The translations under genes and the position numbers were made by a program. From contig JAIPJY010000001.1 in assembly GCA_021733925.1 (NCBI GenBank), positions 124,001 through 188,000 of the forward strand: 64,000 bases of DNA, written 5' to 3'. The notes below the pieces were generated by a model. The model saw only the letters and a list, made by a program, of their open reading frames with translations. It had not been told where the DNA came from and ran no database searches. Origin of the DNA: Prosthecobacter sp. (lineage in GTDB: Bacteria > Verrucomicrobiota > Verrucomicrobiia > Verrucomicrobiales > Verrucomicrobiaceae). How positions within the stretch are numbered: the stretch's first letter is position 1; every line of letters starts with the position of its first letter. This document shows, one piece after another, positions 19,868 through 29,277 of the stretch.

Positions 19868-20722
19868 ATGATGATGAAAACTTGCCCTGCTTCCTGCTCC
19901 CTGGTCTTTGGTTTGACGCTGATGTTCGGCATCGCTGCTCACGCGGATGATATGAAATCACGCCTGCTGGCTGCGGGGGGCACCGCCGCCACAGCGGACA
20001 GGTTTCATGAGTTTGCCGAACTCGACTTCAAACTCCCCGAGGATGGGGCTGTGTGTAAAATCGTAGCACCAAAGAAGGCGGCCGCAGGCAACCCGTGGGT
20101 GTGGCGTGCGCGCTTCTGGGGGCATGAGCCCGCTTTTGACATCGCCATGCTGGAGCACGGTTATCACATTGTGTATTGTGATGTCGTTGAACTTTGGGGT
20201 GCACCCAAGGCTGTAGAACGCTGGAACCAGTTTTACGCTCTCGCACAAAAGATCGGCCTCGGTCCCAAGCCCGTGCTCGAAGGCATGAGCCGAGGCGGCA
20301 CTTACATTTTCAACTGGGCGAAGGCCAATCCCACCAAAGTCACTGCCATCTATGGGGACAATCCGCTGCTGGACCTTCGCGCTTTCCCGAACGGCACGCC
20401 CGAAGTCAGGGCGATGAGAAAGCAATGCCTCGACAGTTATGGCATTACTGAGGCACAGCTCCCTGACTTCAAGGGGAGCCCGGTCGATGGCCTGGAAGGT
20501 CTCGTTGCTGCCAAAGTACCGGTCTTTCTGGTGCTTGGCATGAAGGACGACGTCGTCCCAATTGTGCAGCATGCCGATGTGCTGGAATCCCGCTACAAGG
20601 CTCTTGGTGGCTCTGTCACTCGTTGGGAGAAGCCTGATTCCGGGCATCATCCGCACGGCCTCCACCCCGTGGCACCTTTGGTGGATGCTGTTCTGAAGGC
20701 GGCGAGATCGGTAGATGGGTAA
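19868..20722 (+). CDS. Secreted alpha/beta hydrolase, paralogue of the C-terminal half of the fusion at 29278
   Basis: A 284-residue protein with a signal peptide ending near HADD. It is an alpha/beta hydrolase with nucleophile Ser141 (GMSRGG), acid Asp227 or 228 (MKDDVVP) and His260/261 (SGHHPHG). The same motifs (LSRGG, DADDVVP, GHHPHG, SRYKALGGS) occur in the second half of the protein encoded at 29278-30957. An esterase acting on acylated glycans is likely. It sits between lysR and kbl although it has no obvious role in threonine breakdown, so it may be an insertion. Three ATG codons in a row allow small start differences. Confidence 0.8.
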   Translation: MMMKTCPASCSLVFGLTLMFGIAAHADDMKSRLLAAGGTAATADRFHEFAELDFKLPEDGAVCKIVAPKKAAAGNPWVWRARFWGHEPAFDIAMLEHGYHIVYCDVVELWGAPKAVERWNQFYALAQKIGLGPKPVLEGMSRGGTYIFNWAKANPTKVTAIYGDNPLLDLRAFPNGTPEVRAMRKQCLDSYGITEAQLPDFKGSPVDGLEGLVAAKVPVFLVLGMKDDVVPIVQHADVLESRYKALGGSVTRWEKPDSGHHPHGLHPVAPLVDAVLKAARSVDG

Positions 20723-20751
20723 ATTCCTTGTTGCCAAAATACAGGATATGC

Positions 20752-20762
20752 GTCCAATATAT
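20752..20762. promoter_or_regulatory. GTCCAATATAT motif upstream of kbl
   Basis: The 11-mer GTCCAATATAT is identical to the one upstream of tdh (17665-17675) and ends 8 bases before the kbl ATG. Here the right half-site is degenerate (ATCGG instead of ATTGA). Its position would cover the translation start or a promoter element; candidate LysR-dependent site. Confidence 0.45.
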
Positions 20763-20770
20763 CGGCAGAT

Positions 20771-21961
20771 ATGAATCCGACCTTTGCCACGCACCTCACC
20801 ACGCAGCTTGATGCTATCCGTGCTGCGGGCACCTACAAACGGGAACGAGTGCTCTCCACACCGCAGGGCACGCTGGTGCGTGCGAATGGCGGCAAGGCGG
20901 TGCTCAACATGTGCGCGAACAATTACCTCGGCCTGGCGCAGCACCCCAAGGTGCGGCAGGCGGCGCATGAGGCGCTGGAGCACTGGGGCTATGGGCTGGC
21001 AAGCGTGCGCTTCATCTGCGGCACGCAGGGAGTGCACAAAGAACTGGAGGCCTCCTTGTCAGACTTCCTCGGCAGGGAGGATACTATCCTCTACGGCTCC
21101 TGCTTTGACGCCAACGGAGGTCTGTTTGAGACGATCCTTGGGCCGGAGGATGCCATTGTCAGCGACGAACTCAACCATGCCTCCATCATCGACGGCGTGC
21201 GGTTGTGCAAAGCGCAGCGCTATCGCTACAAGAATTGTGACATGGCCGATCTGGAGGCGCAGTTGATCGCAGCGGATGAGAAAGGTGCGCGCTTTAAACT
21301 GATCGCCACCGATGGTGTGTTCTCAATGGACGGCTTCATCGCACCGCTGAAGGCGATCTGTGATCTGGCGGACAAATACCATGCGCTGGTGATGGTGGAT
21401 GACTCTCACGCCGTGGGCTTCATGGGCAAAACAGGCCGTGGCACCCATGAGCACTGTGATGTCATGGGGCGCATCGACATCCTGACCGGCACGCTGGGCA
21501 AAGCTCTTGGAGGTGCCAGCGGCGGCTACACCAGTGGGAGAAAAGAAATCATCGAGCTGCTGCGGCAGCGTTCGCGGCCATATTTGTTCTCAAACACTCT
21601 CTGTCCGAGCATTGCCGGCGCTTCCATCGCGGCGCTGAACCTGCTGAAGCAGTCCACCAGACTGCGTGATCAGCTCGAAACCAACACCCGCTTCTTCCGC
21701 GAGCAGATGACCGCCGCAGGATTTCACATCGTGCCCGGCGAGCACCCCATCGTCCCCGTGATGTTCGGCGATGCGGCGCTGGCCGCGAAATTCGCCGATG
21801 AGATGCTGGAGCGTGGTGTTTACGTCATCGGCTTCAGCTATCCCGTGGTCCCCCATGGCAAGGCACGCATCCGCACGCAGATCAGCGCCGCACACACGCG
21901 GGAGGATTTGGAGCACGCGGTGCAGGCATTTGTCGCGGTCAAACAGCAGTTGGGTGTCTAA
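20771..21961 (+). CDS. kbl: Glycine C-acetyltransferase (2-amino-3-ketobutyrate CoA ligase)
   Basis: A 396-residue PLP enzyme of the alpha-oxoamine synthase family that splits 2-amino-3-oxobutanoate with CoA into glycine and acetyl-CoA, completing the threonine route started by Tdh. The PLP lysine is Lys244 (TLGKALGG), the same number as in E. coli; [11 protein letters not shown] carries the cofactor-ring Asp, and the N-terminal [10 protein letters not shown] block is conserved. It is cytoplasmic. It is followed after 12 bases by putA. Confidence 0.96.
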   Translation: MNPTFATHLTTQLDAIRAAGTYKRERVLSTPQGTLVRANGGKAVLNMCANNYLGLAQHPKVRQAAHEALEHWGYGLASVRFICGTQGVHKELEASLSDFLGREDTILYGSCFDANGGLFETILGPEDAIVSDELNHASIIDGVRLCKAQRYRYKNCDMADLEAQLIAADEKGARFKLIATDGVFSMDGFIAPLKAICDLADKYHALVMVDDSHAVGFMGKTGRGTHEHCDVMGRIDILTGTLGKALGGASGGYTSGRKEIIELLRQRSRPYLFSNTLCPSIAGASIAALNLLKQSTRLRDQLETNTRFFREQMTAAGFHIVPGEHPIVPVMFGDAALAAKFADEMLERGVYVIGFSYPVVPHGKARIRTQISAAHTREDLEHAVQAFVAVKQQLGV

Positions 21962-21973
21962 CCCAGCAGAATC

Positions 21974-24900
21974 ATGAATGCGGAACTCATCGACAGTGCG
22001 GTAGAGCTGGCCCGCAGGCTGCAACTCCGTGCCACGGAACTGCAAACACCTGCGGAGAAACGCCAGCAGGCGGAGCTGGCCCGCATGCTGCAGACGCCTT
22101 TGGACAAAGCGACTCTCGTGCAGCTCACAGATCAGGCGTTTCGTCCCAGATCATCCGCGCGGGTGGCGGACCAGTTCACGCACATTCTGGATGTGCAGGG
22201 GGTGCCGCGCTTTTTCAGTCCGCTGGACCGGGCGATGCTGCGCGGGTTTCAGACCTTTGGAGGCTGGCTGCCGGGTGTCTCGGTGCCGATGGTGAAGGAG
22301 CACATGCAGCATGAAACGGCCAACGTCATTCTGCCGGCGGAGCCGGAGGTGCTTGCGGAGCATTTGCGCCAGCGCACTGCACAAGGCGTGCGCATGAACG
22401 TAAATTTCCTCGGCGAGGCGATCCTCAGCGAGGCGGAGGCGGAGCGCAGGCTATCGCTGTATCTCGAAGCGCTGCAACACCCGGAAACGGAAGTGTTCTC
22501 GGTGAAGATCTCCACGCTTTACTCGCAGATGTCACCGCTCGCACGCGAGCACACGATTGCGACTTTGTGTGACCGGCTGGAGCGCCTGTATCGCAGCGCA
22601 GCACGCGCCAGCTTCACGCGCCGTGATGGCACCCAGGTGCCGAAGTTCATCTACCTCGACATGGAGGAGTACCGCGACCTCAGCCTCACCTGTGAAGTCT
22701 TCATGCGCACGCTGGATCGGCGTGGGCTTGAGCAGGTGAGCGCGGGCATCGTGCTGCAGGCTTACATTCCCGACTCCTATCTCTGGCAGCAGCGGCTGCA
22801 TGCGTGGGCGCGTGAACGTGTCGCCAAAGGCGGAATGGGCATCACGATGCGCATTGTGAAGGGGGCAAACATGGAGATGGAGCGCTTCGAGGCCGCCGTC
22901 AAAGGCTGGCCGCAGGCACCCTTTGAAACGAAGACTGACACGGACGCGAACTACAAGCGGATGTTGCATGAGGGCTTCCGCGCTGAAAATCTGGCTGCGG
23001 TGAAACTCGGTGTCGCTTCGCACAACTTGTTCGATGTCGCCTACGCGCTCACGCTGGCACGGGACAATGACGCGATGGAGCGGCTGCAGTTCGAGATGCT
23101 CGAAGGCATGGCCAATCATCAACGACGTGCGTTGTTTGAAGAGGCACCACATCTGCTGCTCTACGCGCCCGTGTGTCACAAGGAGCATTTCCTCAGCGCC
23201 ATCGGTTATCTGATTCGGCGGCTCGATGAAAACACCGGTCCGGAGAACTTTCTGCGCCACACGTTCAAGCTGGTTCCTGGCAGCGAACAGTGGCGGCAGT
23301 TGGAGCAGGGATTTCGCGCTGCCTTCACACGCCTCGACACGTTGAGCGCCGCAGCACGCCGCACGCAGGATCGGCGGAAGGTGAAGCAGCCTGCTTCGGG
23401 TGCCTTCGTTAACGAGCCTGACACCGACTGGTCACTGCCGCATCATGCGGAGTGGGCGCTGGGCATTGTCGCCGCTTGGGAAAAGCGCTGCGTCGAGGTG
23501 CCGCTCGTGATCGAGGGCATGGAAATCACCACCGAGCGCAGTATGCGTGAATGTCTGGATCCATCGCGCCCGAGAGTTGTTGTTGGACATTATCGGCAAG
23601 CTGGCAGTCAGGACATCGCGCAGGCAGTCGAATGTGCGGCGCGGGATGATGATGGCTGGCGGGCTTTGTCACCCCAGCAGCGGCAGGCCGTTTTGCAGCA
23701 GGTCGCCAGGGAATGCCGTCTGGCACGTGCAGACCTGATGGGTGCGGCGCTGGCAAACTGCGGCAAGACACTGGCTGAATCTGATCCTGAAGTGAGTGAA
23801 GCCGTGGATTTTATTGAGTTCTACGCGAGTGCCGCTCGTGCGTTTTTCGAACTGCCAAACGTCACCGCGTCTGGCAAAGGTGTGGTGGTCGTCGTGTCGC
23901 CGTGGAATTTTCCGATCGCCATTCCCTGCGGGGGCATTGCCGCTGCACTGGCGGCGGGGAACACGGTGATTTTGAAGCCTGCGTCTGATGCCGTGCTGCC
24001 TGCATGGGAGCTGTGCCAGTGTTTCTGGCGCGGCGGCGTGTCGAAAAAAACGCTTCAGTTCGTGCCTTGCTCTGGCAGCAAAGAGGGTGCGCAGCTTGTG
24101 CAGCATCCTCAGATGAGCGCGGTCATCCTGACCGGCGGCACGGAAACCGCGCTGGCCATGCTGCGGGCCAAGCCTGCTCTGCCATTGAGCGCCGAAACCG
24201 GCGGCAAGAACGCCACCATCGTCACGGCGATGTCGGATCGCGATCTCGCCATTAAAAATGTGCTGCACTCCGCCTTCAGCCACGCGGGGCAGAAATGCTC
24301 CGCCACATCTCTGCTGCTGCTGGAGGCCGAGGTCTATGATGACGCCGGGTTCAAACGCGCGCTCATCGAGGCGGCGCAGAGCCTTGCCGTCGGTTCCGCC
24401 TGGGAGCTGCCGACGAAAATGGGGCCGCTGATCAGGCCGCCCTCGGGCGATCTCGCAAATGCCCTGCTCACGCTCGAAGGCGGTGAATCATGGGCGTTGA
24501 TGCCGTGCAAGCTCGACGGCAACGACTGCCTCTGGTCTCCAGGCATCAAATGGGGCGTGCAACCCGGCAGCTACACCCACATGACTGAGTTTTTCGGCCC
24601 CGTGCTTGGTGTGATGCGATTCGAAACACTGCACGAGGCCATCGCGCTGGTGAATCAAACGGGGTTCGGCCTGACCAGCGGCCTGGAAAGTCTTGATGAC
24701 CGCGAACAGGCTGAATGGAAGGCGGGCATTCGTGCTGGCAATCTCTACATCAACCGCAGCACCACCGGCGCGGTCGTCTTGAGACAACCGTTCGGCGGCA
24801 TGGGCAAAAGCGCCTTCGGGCCTGGCCTTAAAGCCGGCGGGCCGAACTACGTGGCGCAGTTCATGAAGTTCGTGGAAACAGTGAGTTCCGCTGATGCTCC

Positions 24901-25546
24901 CGCACCCTCCGGGCTGGAGGTGCCCGGTACTCTGGAGGACTGGAACACGTGGGGTTTGGAATCGAAGCGGAAACTAGCGCATGGGATCCTGAGTTACGAG
25001 CATGCGTGGAAGGCCGAATTTGCCATCGAGCACGATCATTTCAGGCTGGTCGGCCAGGACAATCACCGCCGTTATCTGCCAGTGCGGGACATGCGCATCC
25101 GGGTGGTTGTAGAAGATTCTCCTTTCGAAGTTTTTGCCCGCATCATTGCAGCTCGGGTTGCGGGGTGTCGCATCACGGTGAGTTTTGTTCCCGGTCTTGA
25201 CCACAGCTCATACGAACGTGCATACGAAGCGTTTCATGGCCGGGCCGGGCCGTTGGAATTTATGGAGGAATCGGATGAGCATCTCTTGCATGCAATCAAG
25301 GGGCATCAATGTGACCGCGTGCGTTACGCCGCGGCAGACCGCGTTCCCGAAATCGTCCGCCGTGCTGCGGCAGAGGCATGTGTGTTCATCGCTGACGCAC
25401 CGGTGCTGGCTGAGGGCCGGGTGGAGCTGCTGTGGTATGTTCAAGAACAGAGCGTGAGCTTTGATTATCATCGTTACGGGAATCTGGGGACGCGCATGGG
25501 TGAAGATCGCGCACCGCTGGTTGCGCCGGAAAGAATCACGGACTGA
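21974..25546 (+). CDS. putA: Bifunctional proline dehydrogenase / L-glutamate gamma-semialdehyde dehydrogenase
   Basis: An 1190-residue PutA-type enzyme that converts proline to glutamate. The first 480 residues hold the FAD proline dehydrogenase barrel (KISTLYSQMSPLAREH, LDMEEYRDL, QAYIPDSYLWQQRL, RIVKGANMEMER). The aldehyde dehydrogenase part (about 500-990) has PWNFPIAIP, Glu741 in SAETGGKNA and nucleophile Cys775 in GQKCSA. A C-terminal domain of about 190 residues resembles the extra domain of longer PutA forms. No N-terminal ribbon-helix-helix repressor domain is seen. It sits in the same run as tdh and kbl, making this a small amino-acid catabolism block. Confidence 0.95.
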   Translation: MNAELIDSAVELARRLQLRATELQTPAEKRQQAELARMLQTPLDKATLVQLTDQAFRPRSSARVADQFTHILDVQGVPRFFSPLDRAMLRGFQTFGGWLPGVSVPMVKEHMQHETANVILPAEPEVLAEHLRQRTAQGVRMNVNFLGEAILSEAEAERRLSLYLEALQHPETEVFSVKISTLYSQMSPLAREHTIATLCDRLERLYRSAARASFTRRDGTQVPKFIYLDMEEYRDLSLTCEVFMRTLDRRGLEQVSAGIVLQAYIPDSYLWQQRLHAWARERVAKGGMGITMRIVKGANMEMERFEAAVKGWPQAPFETKTDTDANYKRMLHEGFRAENLAAVKLGVASHNLFDVAYALTLARDNDAMERLQFEMLEGMANHQRRALFEEAPHLLLYAPVCHKEHFLSAIGYLIRRLDENTGPENFLRHTFKLVPGSEQWRQLEQGFRAAFTRLDTLSAAARRTQDRRKVKQPASGAFVNEPDTDWSLPHHAEWALGIVAAWEKRCVEVPLVIEGMEITTERSMRECLDPSRPRVVVGHYRQAGSQDIAQAVECAARDDDGWRALSPQQRQAVLQQVARECRLARADLMGAALANCGKTLAESDPEVSEAVDFIEFYASAARAFFELPNVTASGKGVVVVVSPWNFPIAIPCGGIAAALAAGNTVILKPASDAVLPAWELCQCFWRGGVSKKTLQFVPCSGSKEGAQLVQHPQMSAVILTGGTETALAMLRAKPALPLSAETGGKNATIVTAMSDRDLAIKNVLHSAFSHAGQKCSATSLLLLEAEVYDDAGFKRALIEAAQSLAVGSAWELPTKMGPLIRPPSGDLANALLTLEGGESWALMPCKLDGNDCLWSPGIKWGVQPGSYTHMTEFFGPVLGVMRFETLHEAIALVNQTGFGLTSGLESLDDREQAEWKAGIRAGNLYINRSTTGAVVLRQPFGGMGKSAFGPGLKAGGPNYVAQFMKFVETVSSADAPAPSGLEVPGTLEDWNTWGLESKRKLAHGILSYEHAWKAEFAIEHDHFRLVGQDNHRRYLPVRDMRIRVVVEDSPFEVFARIIAARVAGCRITVSFVPGLDHSSYERAYEAFHGRAGPLEFMEESDEHLLHAIKGHQCDRVRYAAADRVPEIVRRAAAEACVFIADAPVLAEGRVELLWYVQEQSVSFDYHRYGNLGTRMGEDRAPLVAPERITD

Positions 25547-25554
25547 ATGACATC

Positions 25555-26139
25555 ATGGACACGCTTTCCGCCACACTGCTGCTGATCACTATCATGGACC
25601 CGCTGGGGAATGTGGCGATATTTGTGTCCGGTCTGCGTCCGGTGCCGCCGGAGCGGCGTCTGCGGGTGATCGCGCGTGAGCTGGTTATTGCGCTGGTGAT
25701 TCTGGTGCTGTTTCTCTTTCTCGGTCCGTGGCTGCTCGGCTTGCTGCATTTGAAGCAGGAGGCCTTGTTCATCAGCGGCGGCATTGTGCTTTTTTTGATC
25801 GCCTTGAAGATGATCTTTCCGCCCTCGCGTCGCGAGGCCGATGAATCAATGGTCGAGCCATTCATTGTGCCGCTCGCCGTTCCGATGATCGCGGGGCCGT
25901 CCGTGCTGGCGACGCTGCTGGTGCTCGTCAGCACGCAGCCGGAGCAGATCTGGCACTGGTTTGCCGCGCTACTTATTTCCTGGGGCGTCACGGCGGCGGT
26001 GCTGCTCTGCTCGCCGGCGATCGCCCGCGTGCTCAAAGAGAAAGGGGCGATGGCGGTCGAGCGCCTCATGGGCATGCTGCTTGTGATGGTGGCCGTGCAG
26101 ATGTTGCTCAACGGCATCGAACATTATATACAGCACTGA
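25555..26139 (+). CDS. MarC-family integral membrane protein
   Basis: A 194-residue protein with about six hydrophobic segments and the MarC/UPF0056 pattern: LLLITIMDPLGNVAIFVSG near the start, ALFISGGIVLFLIALKMIF, FIVPLAVPMIAGPSVLATLL in the middle. MarC proteins are inner-membrane proteins of unknown transport function; the old link to antibiotic resistance is not supported. It follows putA after 8 bases and precedes the TRIC-type gene after 3 bases, so all may share a transcript. Confidence 0.92.
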   Translation: MDTLSATLLLITIMDPLGNVAIFVSGLRPVPPERRLRVIARELVIALVILVLFLFLGPWLLGLLHLKQEALFISGGIVLFLIALKMIFPPSRREADESMVEPFIVPLAVPMIAGPSVLATLLVLVSTQPEQIWHWFAALLISWGVTAAVLLCSPAIARVLKEKGAMAVERLMGMLLVMVAVQMLLNGIEHYIQH

Positions 26140-26142
26140 ACC

Positions 26143-26766
26143 ATGCCGCCCTGGATCGAATACTCCGCTGTCGCCGTGTGCGCGATCACCGCCGTGCTCG
26201 CGGCGGAAGGGAAGGAGATGGACCTCTTTGGTGTCATGGTGCTGGCGCTCGTCACGGCGGTGGGCGGCGGCACGATCCGGGATCTGTGCCTTGGCGTGCG
26301 CCCCTTGTTCTGGATCGAACAGCCCATGTATTTGTGGACGGCTTTGATCGCCGCAGTGGCGACGTTTGTGCTGGTCCGCTTTGTCCATCCTCCCCACCGT
26401 CTGCTTGCGGTGGCGGATGCCTTTGGCCTCGCCTTGTTTGGCATCGCAGGGACAGAGAAGGCGCTCGTTTTCGGCACTCCGGCCATTGTGGCGATCCTGC
26501 TCGGCATCGTCACCGGCGTGGCGGGCGGCATCCTGCGTGATGTGCTGCGAAATGAAGTCCCCTGGGTTTTCAAGTCAGAGGTGAACCTGTACGCCACGGC
26601 GGTGTTTGCAGGAGCGCTGGTGTTTGTGCTGCTGCGGCAGTTTTTACCGCCTTCGGAAAGCCACCGCTACATCGGCATGGCGTTCATTTTGGTGCTGCGA
26701 CTGGCGGCGATGCGCTGGAAGCTGAAACTGCCGATGTTTCAGACCCGTGCGAAGAGTTCTGGATAG
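26143..26766 (+). CDS. TRIC-type channel / UPF0126 membrane protein
   Basis: A 207-residue inner-membrane protein with two related halves, each with three hydrophobic segments. The Gly-rich motifs VGGGTIRDLCLG in the first half and AGGILRDVLRNEVP in the second are the signature of the YadS/UPF0126 family. Bacterial members are homologous to TRIC potassium channels, and some are reported to transport glycine. A glycine role would fit the Kbl reaction two genes upstream, but this is inference. Confidence 0.9.
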   Translation: MPPWIEYSAVAVCAITAVLAAEGKEMDLFGVMVLALVTAVGGGTIRDLCLGVRPLFWIEQPMYLWTALIAAVATFVLVRFVHPPHRLLAVADAFGLALFGIAGTEKALVFGTPAIVAILLGIVTGVAGGILRDVLRNEVPWVFKSEVNLYATAVFAGALVFVLLRQFLPPSESHRYIGMAFILVLRLAAMRWKLKLPMFQTRAKSSG

Positions 26767-26796
26767 GTCAGGCACGCTGGCGCTGTTGATGAGAGC

Positions 26797-27846
26797 ATGA
26801 ACCGCCGCCATTTCATCACCACGACCGCCGCCACCGCTCTTTCCGCCCCGTTTGTGCGGGCGCAAAGCAAGACTTCGCTTCAAGGGGCCATCATCGGGCA
26901 TGGGGAACATCGGTATCGGGTTGATCTGGAATGGTGCAAGGCGAGGCGCGAGGTCCATCCGGTGAAGAACTGCCATGAGATGGTCATGGATGCGCAGAAG
27001 CGGCTGATCATGATCACCGACGAGGCGAAGAACAACGTCCTCATTTTCGACAAGCAGGGGAAGGTGCTTGATGCGTGGACGTTGAGGCTGCGCGGTGGAC
27101 ACGGACTGAGCCTGGATGTGCGTGATGGCAAGGAGCACCTGCTGCTGTGCGATCCGGGTGGAGGTCGCGTGGTGAAAACCACGCTCACGGGCGAGATCGT
27201 GCTGGAACTGCCGCATGCCAAGGACTGCGGCGCGTATGATGCCGTGACGAAGTATGCACCCACCGAGGCTGTGGCCGGCCCAAACGGCGACATCTACGTG
27301 GCGGACGGCTACGGCTCGCAGTTCATCCTGCAATTTGACGCGACGGGAAAATTCATCCGCAAATTCGGTGGCACCAGCACCCAGGCGATGAACGCGGGCA
27401 AATTCATGCAGGCGCATGGAGTCACCATCGACACACGAGGGACTGCGCCGCTGGTGCTGTGCACGGAGCGCATCCGCAATGAGTTTCACTGGTATCAGCT
27501 CGACGGCACCTATTCACATTCCGTGTATTTGCCCGGTGCCTTCATGAGCCGGCCGGTTATTGCGGGGGATTTGTTGCTCTCGGGCGTGTGCTTTGGCATG
27601 AAGCCCAATGATTACCGCATGTGGCGTGAGCGCGGCTTTATCATTATCCTCGACAAGAACAACCGCGTGATTTCAGCTCCGGGCGGCCAGCAACCGAAAT
27701 ACGAGGGCGATCAGGTCGGTCTGCTGTTGCAGGACCAGCCGGTATTCCGCAATGTGCATGACGTGTGTGTCGATGACGCGGGTGACCTGTATGGCTGCCA
27801 GTGGAATGCGGATCAGGTGTATCCGTACAAGCTGTATCGGGTGTGA
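26797..27846 (+). CDS. Tat-exported NHL-type beta-propeller protein
   Basis: A 349-residue protein beginning MNRRHFITTTAATALS, a twin-arginine signal. The rest contains repeated propeller blades (NVLIFDKQGKVLDAW, GRVVKTTLTGEIVLE, GDIYVADGYGSQFILQFDATGKFI, GDLYGCQWNADQVYPYKL) typical of NHL six-bladed proteins. No catalytic residues are apparent. It is followed after 36 bases by an unpaired DUF1501 gene, which suggests a common extracytoplasmic role. Confidence 0.85.
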   Translation: MNRRHFITTTAATALSAPFVRAQSKTSLQGAIIGHGEHRYRVDLEWCKARREVHPVKNCHEMVMDAQKRLIMITDEAKNNVLIFDKQGKVLDAWTLRLRGGHGLSLDVRDGKEHLLLCDPGGGRVVKTTLTGEIVLELPHAKDCGAYDAVTKYAPTEAVAGPNGDIYVADGYGSQFILQFDATGKFIRKFGGTSTQAMNAGKFMQAHGVTIDTRGTAPLVLCTERIRNEFHWYQLDGTYSHSVYLPGAFMSRPVIAGDLLLSGVCFGMKPNDYRMWRERGFIIILDKNNRVISAPGGQQPKYEGDQVGLLLQDQPVFRNVHDVCVDDAGDLYGCQWNADQVYPYKLYRV

Positions 27847-27882
27847 TAGAGCCACGTTGGCTGGGCGTAGTTGAAGGCGTCC

Positions 27883-29265
27883 ATGCAGCCACATCTTTCA
27901 ACCACTGCTTTCAATCGCCGCGAATGGCTGCGCGTCGGTGGGTTGGGTTGTTTGGGGCTGTCGCTGCCATCGGTGCTGAAGGCGAGTCCTCGCAGCAAGG
28001 ACGCGTCATTTGGCCGGGCGAAGAGCTGCATCATTCTGTTTCTCAGCGGCGGGCCGCCGCAGCACGAGACGTTTGATCCGAAGCCGGACGCACCGATGGA
28101 GATTCGTGGTGATTTCAAATCAATCCCAACCTCGGTGCCGGGGATTCATTTCTCCGAGACGCTGCCGCGCACGGCGAAGATGATGCAGCACCTCGCGGTG
28201 ATCCGCTCGATGACAACGGGCATCAACGCGCATTCGACCAGCGGCTGCTTCATGCTCACGGGCTATGCACCGGCGTCGAAAGCTGAGAGCGTGCCGCCGA
28301 GTGCGAATGATTGGCCGAGCATCGCGTCCGTTGTCGGCGCGTTGAAACCGAGCGAGCGATCGCCGCTGTCGTCGGTCGTTTTGCCGGAACGTCTCGAAAA
28401 CAATGGCAACGTCGTGTGGCCCGGCCAGAACGGCGGCTTCATGGGAGCACCGTGGCATCCGCAGCTTATCAAGTGCAATCCCAGTGCCGAGCGTCTGCGC
28501 ATCGAAGGCATGAGTCTGACTGATGGCATGACGGATTTGCGTTTTTCCGAGCGCGGCAGCCTGCTGCGGCAGTTGGACGTGCAATTTCGCCGCTCGCTGG
28601 CGAATCCGCTCATGGAGGAGACGGATGCGATGCAGCATCGCGCTTTTGATTTGATTCACTCGGAGGCCAGTCGTGCCGCGCTGGAAATCGAGCGCGAGCC
28701 CGTGGCGATGCGGGATCGCTACGGCAGACATAAATTCGGACAGAGCGTGCTGCTGGCGCGTCGTCTGGTGGAGGCCGGAGTGCGGCTGGTGCAGGTGAAC
28801 TGGCCGCGCGAGTCTGGCGATGAAAAAGAAGGCAGCCCCCTGTGGGACACGCATCAGCGCAACGGTCCGCGTGTGCGCGAGGTGTTGTGTCCGCAGTTCG
28901 ACATCGCTTACTCCACGCTCATTCGAGATCTGCATTCGCGTGGTTTGCTGGATGAAACGCTCGTCGTCGTCATGGGCGAATTTGGTCGCTCGCCCATCAT
29001 CAACAAAAACGGCGGGCGCGATCATTGGGGCAATGTGTTCTCCGTCGCCATGGCCGGTGCGGGCATCGTTGGTGGTCAAATCATCGGCGCGAGCGACAAG
29101 ACGGGTGGTTTTCCATCGGATCGTCCCGTGCGTCCGCCGGACCTTGCCGCGACGATTTTCCACCTGCTGGGCATTCATCCAAATCAAGAATTCATGGACG
29201 CGTTGCAACGCCCGCGCACTGTCACAGACAGCGGCGTGCCGCTGCGCGAACTCGTTGGCGTTTAA
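27883..29265 (+). CDS. DUF1501 protein, Tat-exported, copy 2 (no adjacent PSCyt gene)
   Basis: A 460-residue DUF1501 protein with a twin-arginine signal (FNRREWLRVGGLG). The phosphatase/sulfatase-superfamily motifs are present: ILFLSGGPPQHETFDPKPD, VMGEFGRSP, GGRDHWGNVFSVAMAGAG, and an end block TIFHLLGIHPNQEF. It belongs to the GGPPQHETFDPK subtype, with copy 5 at 56654, rather than the GGPSHLDTFD subtype. Unlike most copies here it has no DUF1553 partner next to it. The ATG at 27883 was preferred to a TTG at 27871. Confidence 0.9.
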   Translation: MQPHLSTTAFNRREWLRVGGLGCLGLSLPSVLKASPRSKDASFGRAKSCIILFLSGGPPQHETFDPKPDAPMEIRGDFKSIPTSVPGIHFSETLPRTAKMMQHLAVIRSMTTGINAHSTSGCFMLTGYAPASKAESVPPSANDWPSIASVVGALKPSERSPLSSVVLPERLENNGNVVWPGQNGGFMGAPWHPQLIKCNPSAERLRIEGMSLTDGMTDLRFSERGSLLRQLDVQFRRSLANPLMEETDAMQHRAFDLIHSEASRAALEIEREPVAMRDRYGRHKFGQSVLLARRLVEAGVRLVQVNWPRESGDEKEGSPLWDTHQRNGPRVREVLCPQFDIAYSTLIRDLHSRGLLDETLVVVMGEFGRSPIINKNGGRDHWGNVFSVAMAGAGIVGGQIIGASDKTGGFPSDRPVRPPDLAATIFHLLGIHPNQEFMDALQRPRTVTDSGVPLRELVGV

Positions 29266-29277
29266 TCTTTCCACCAC

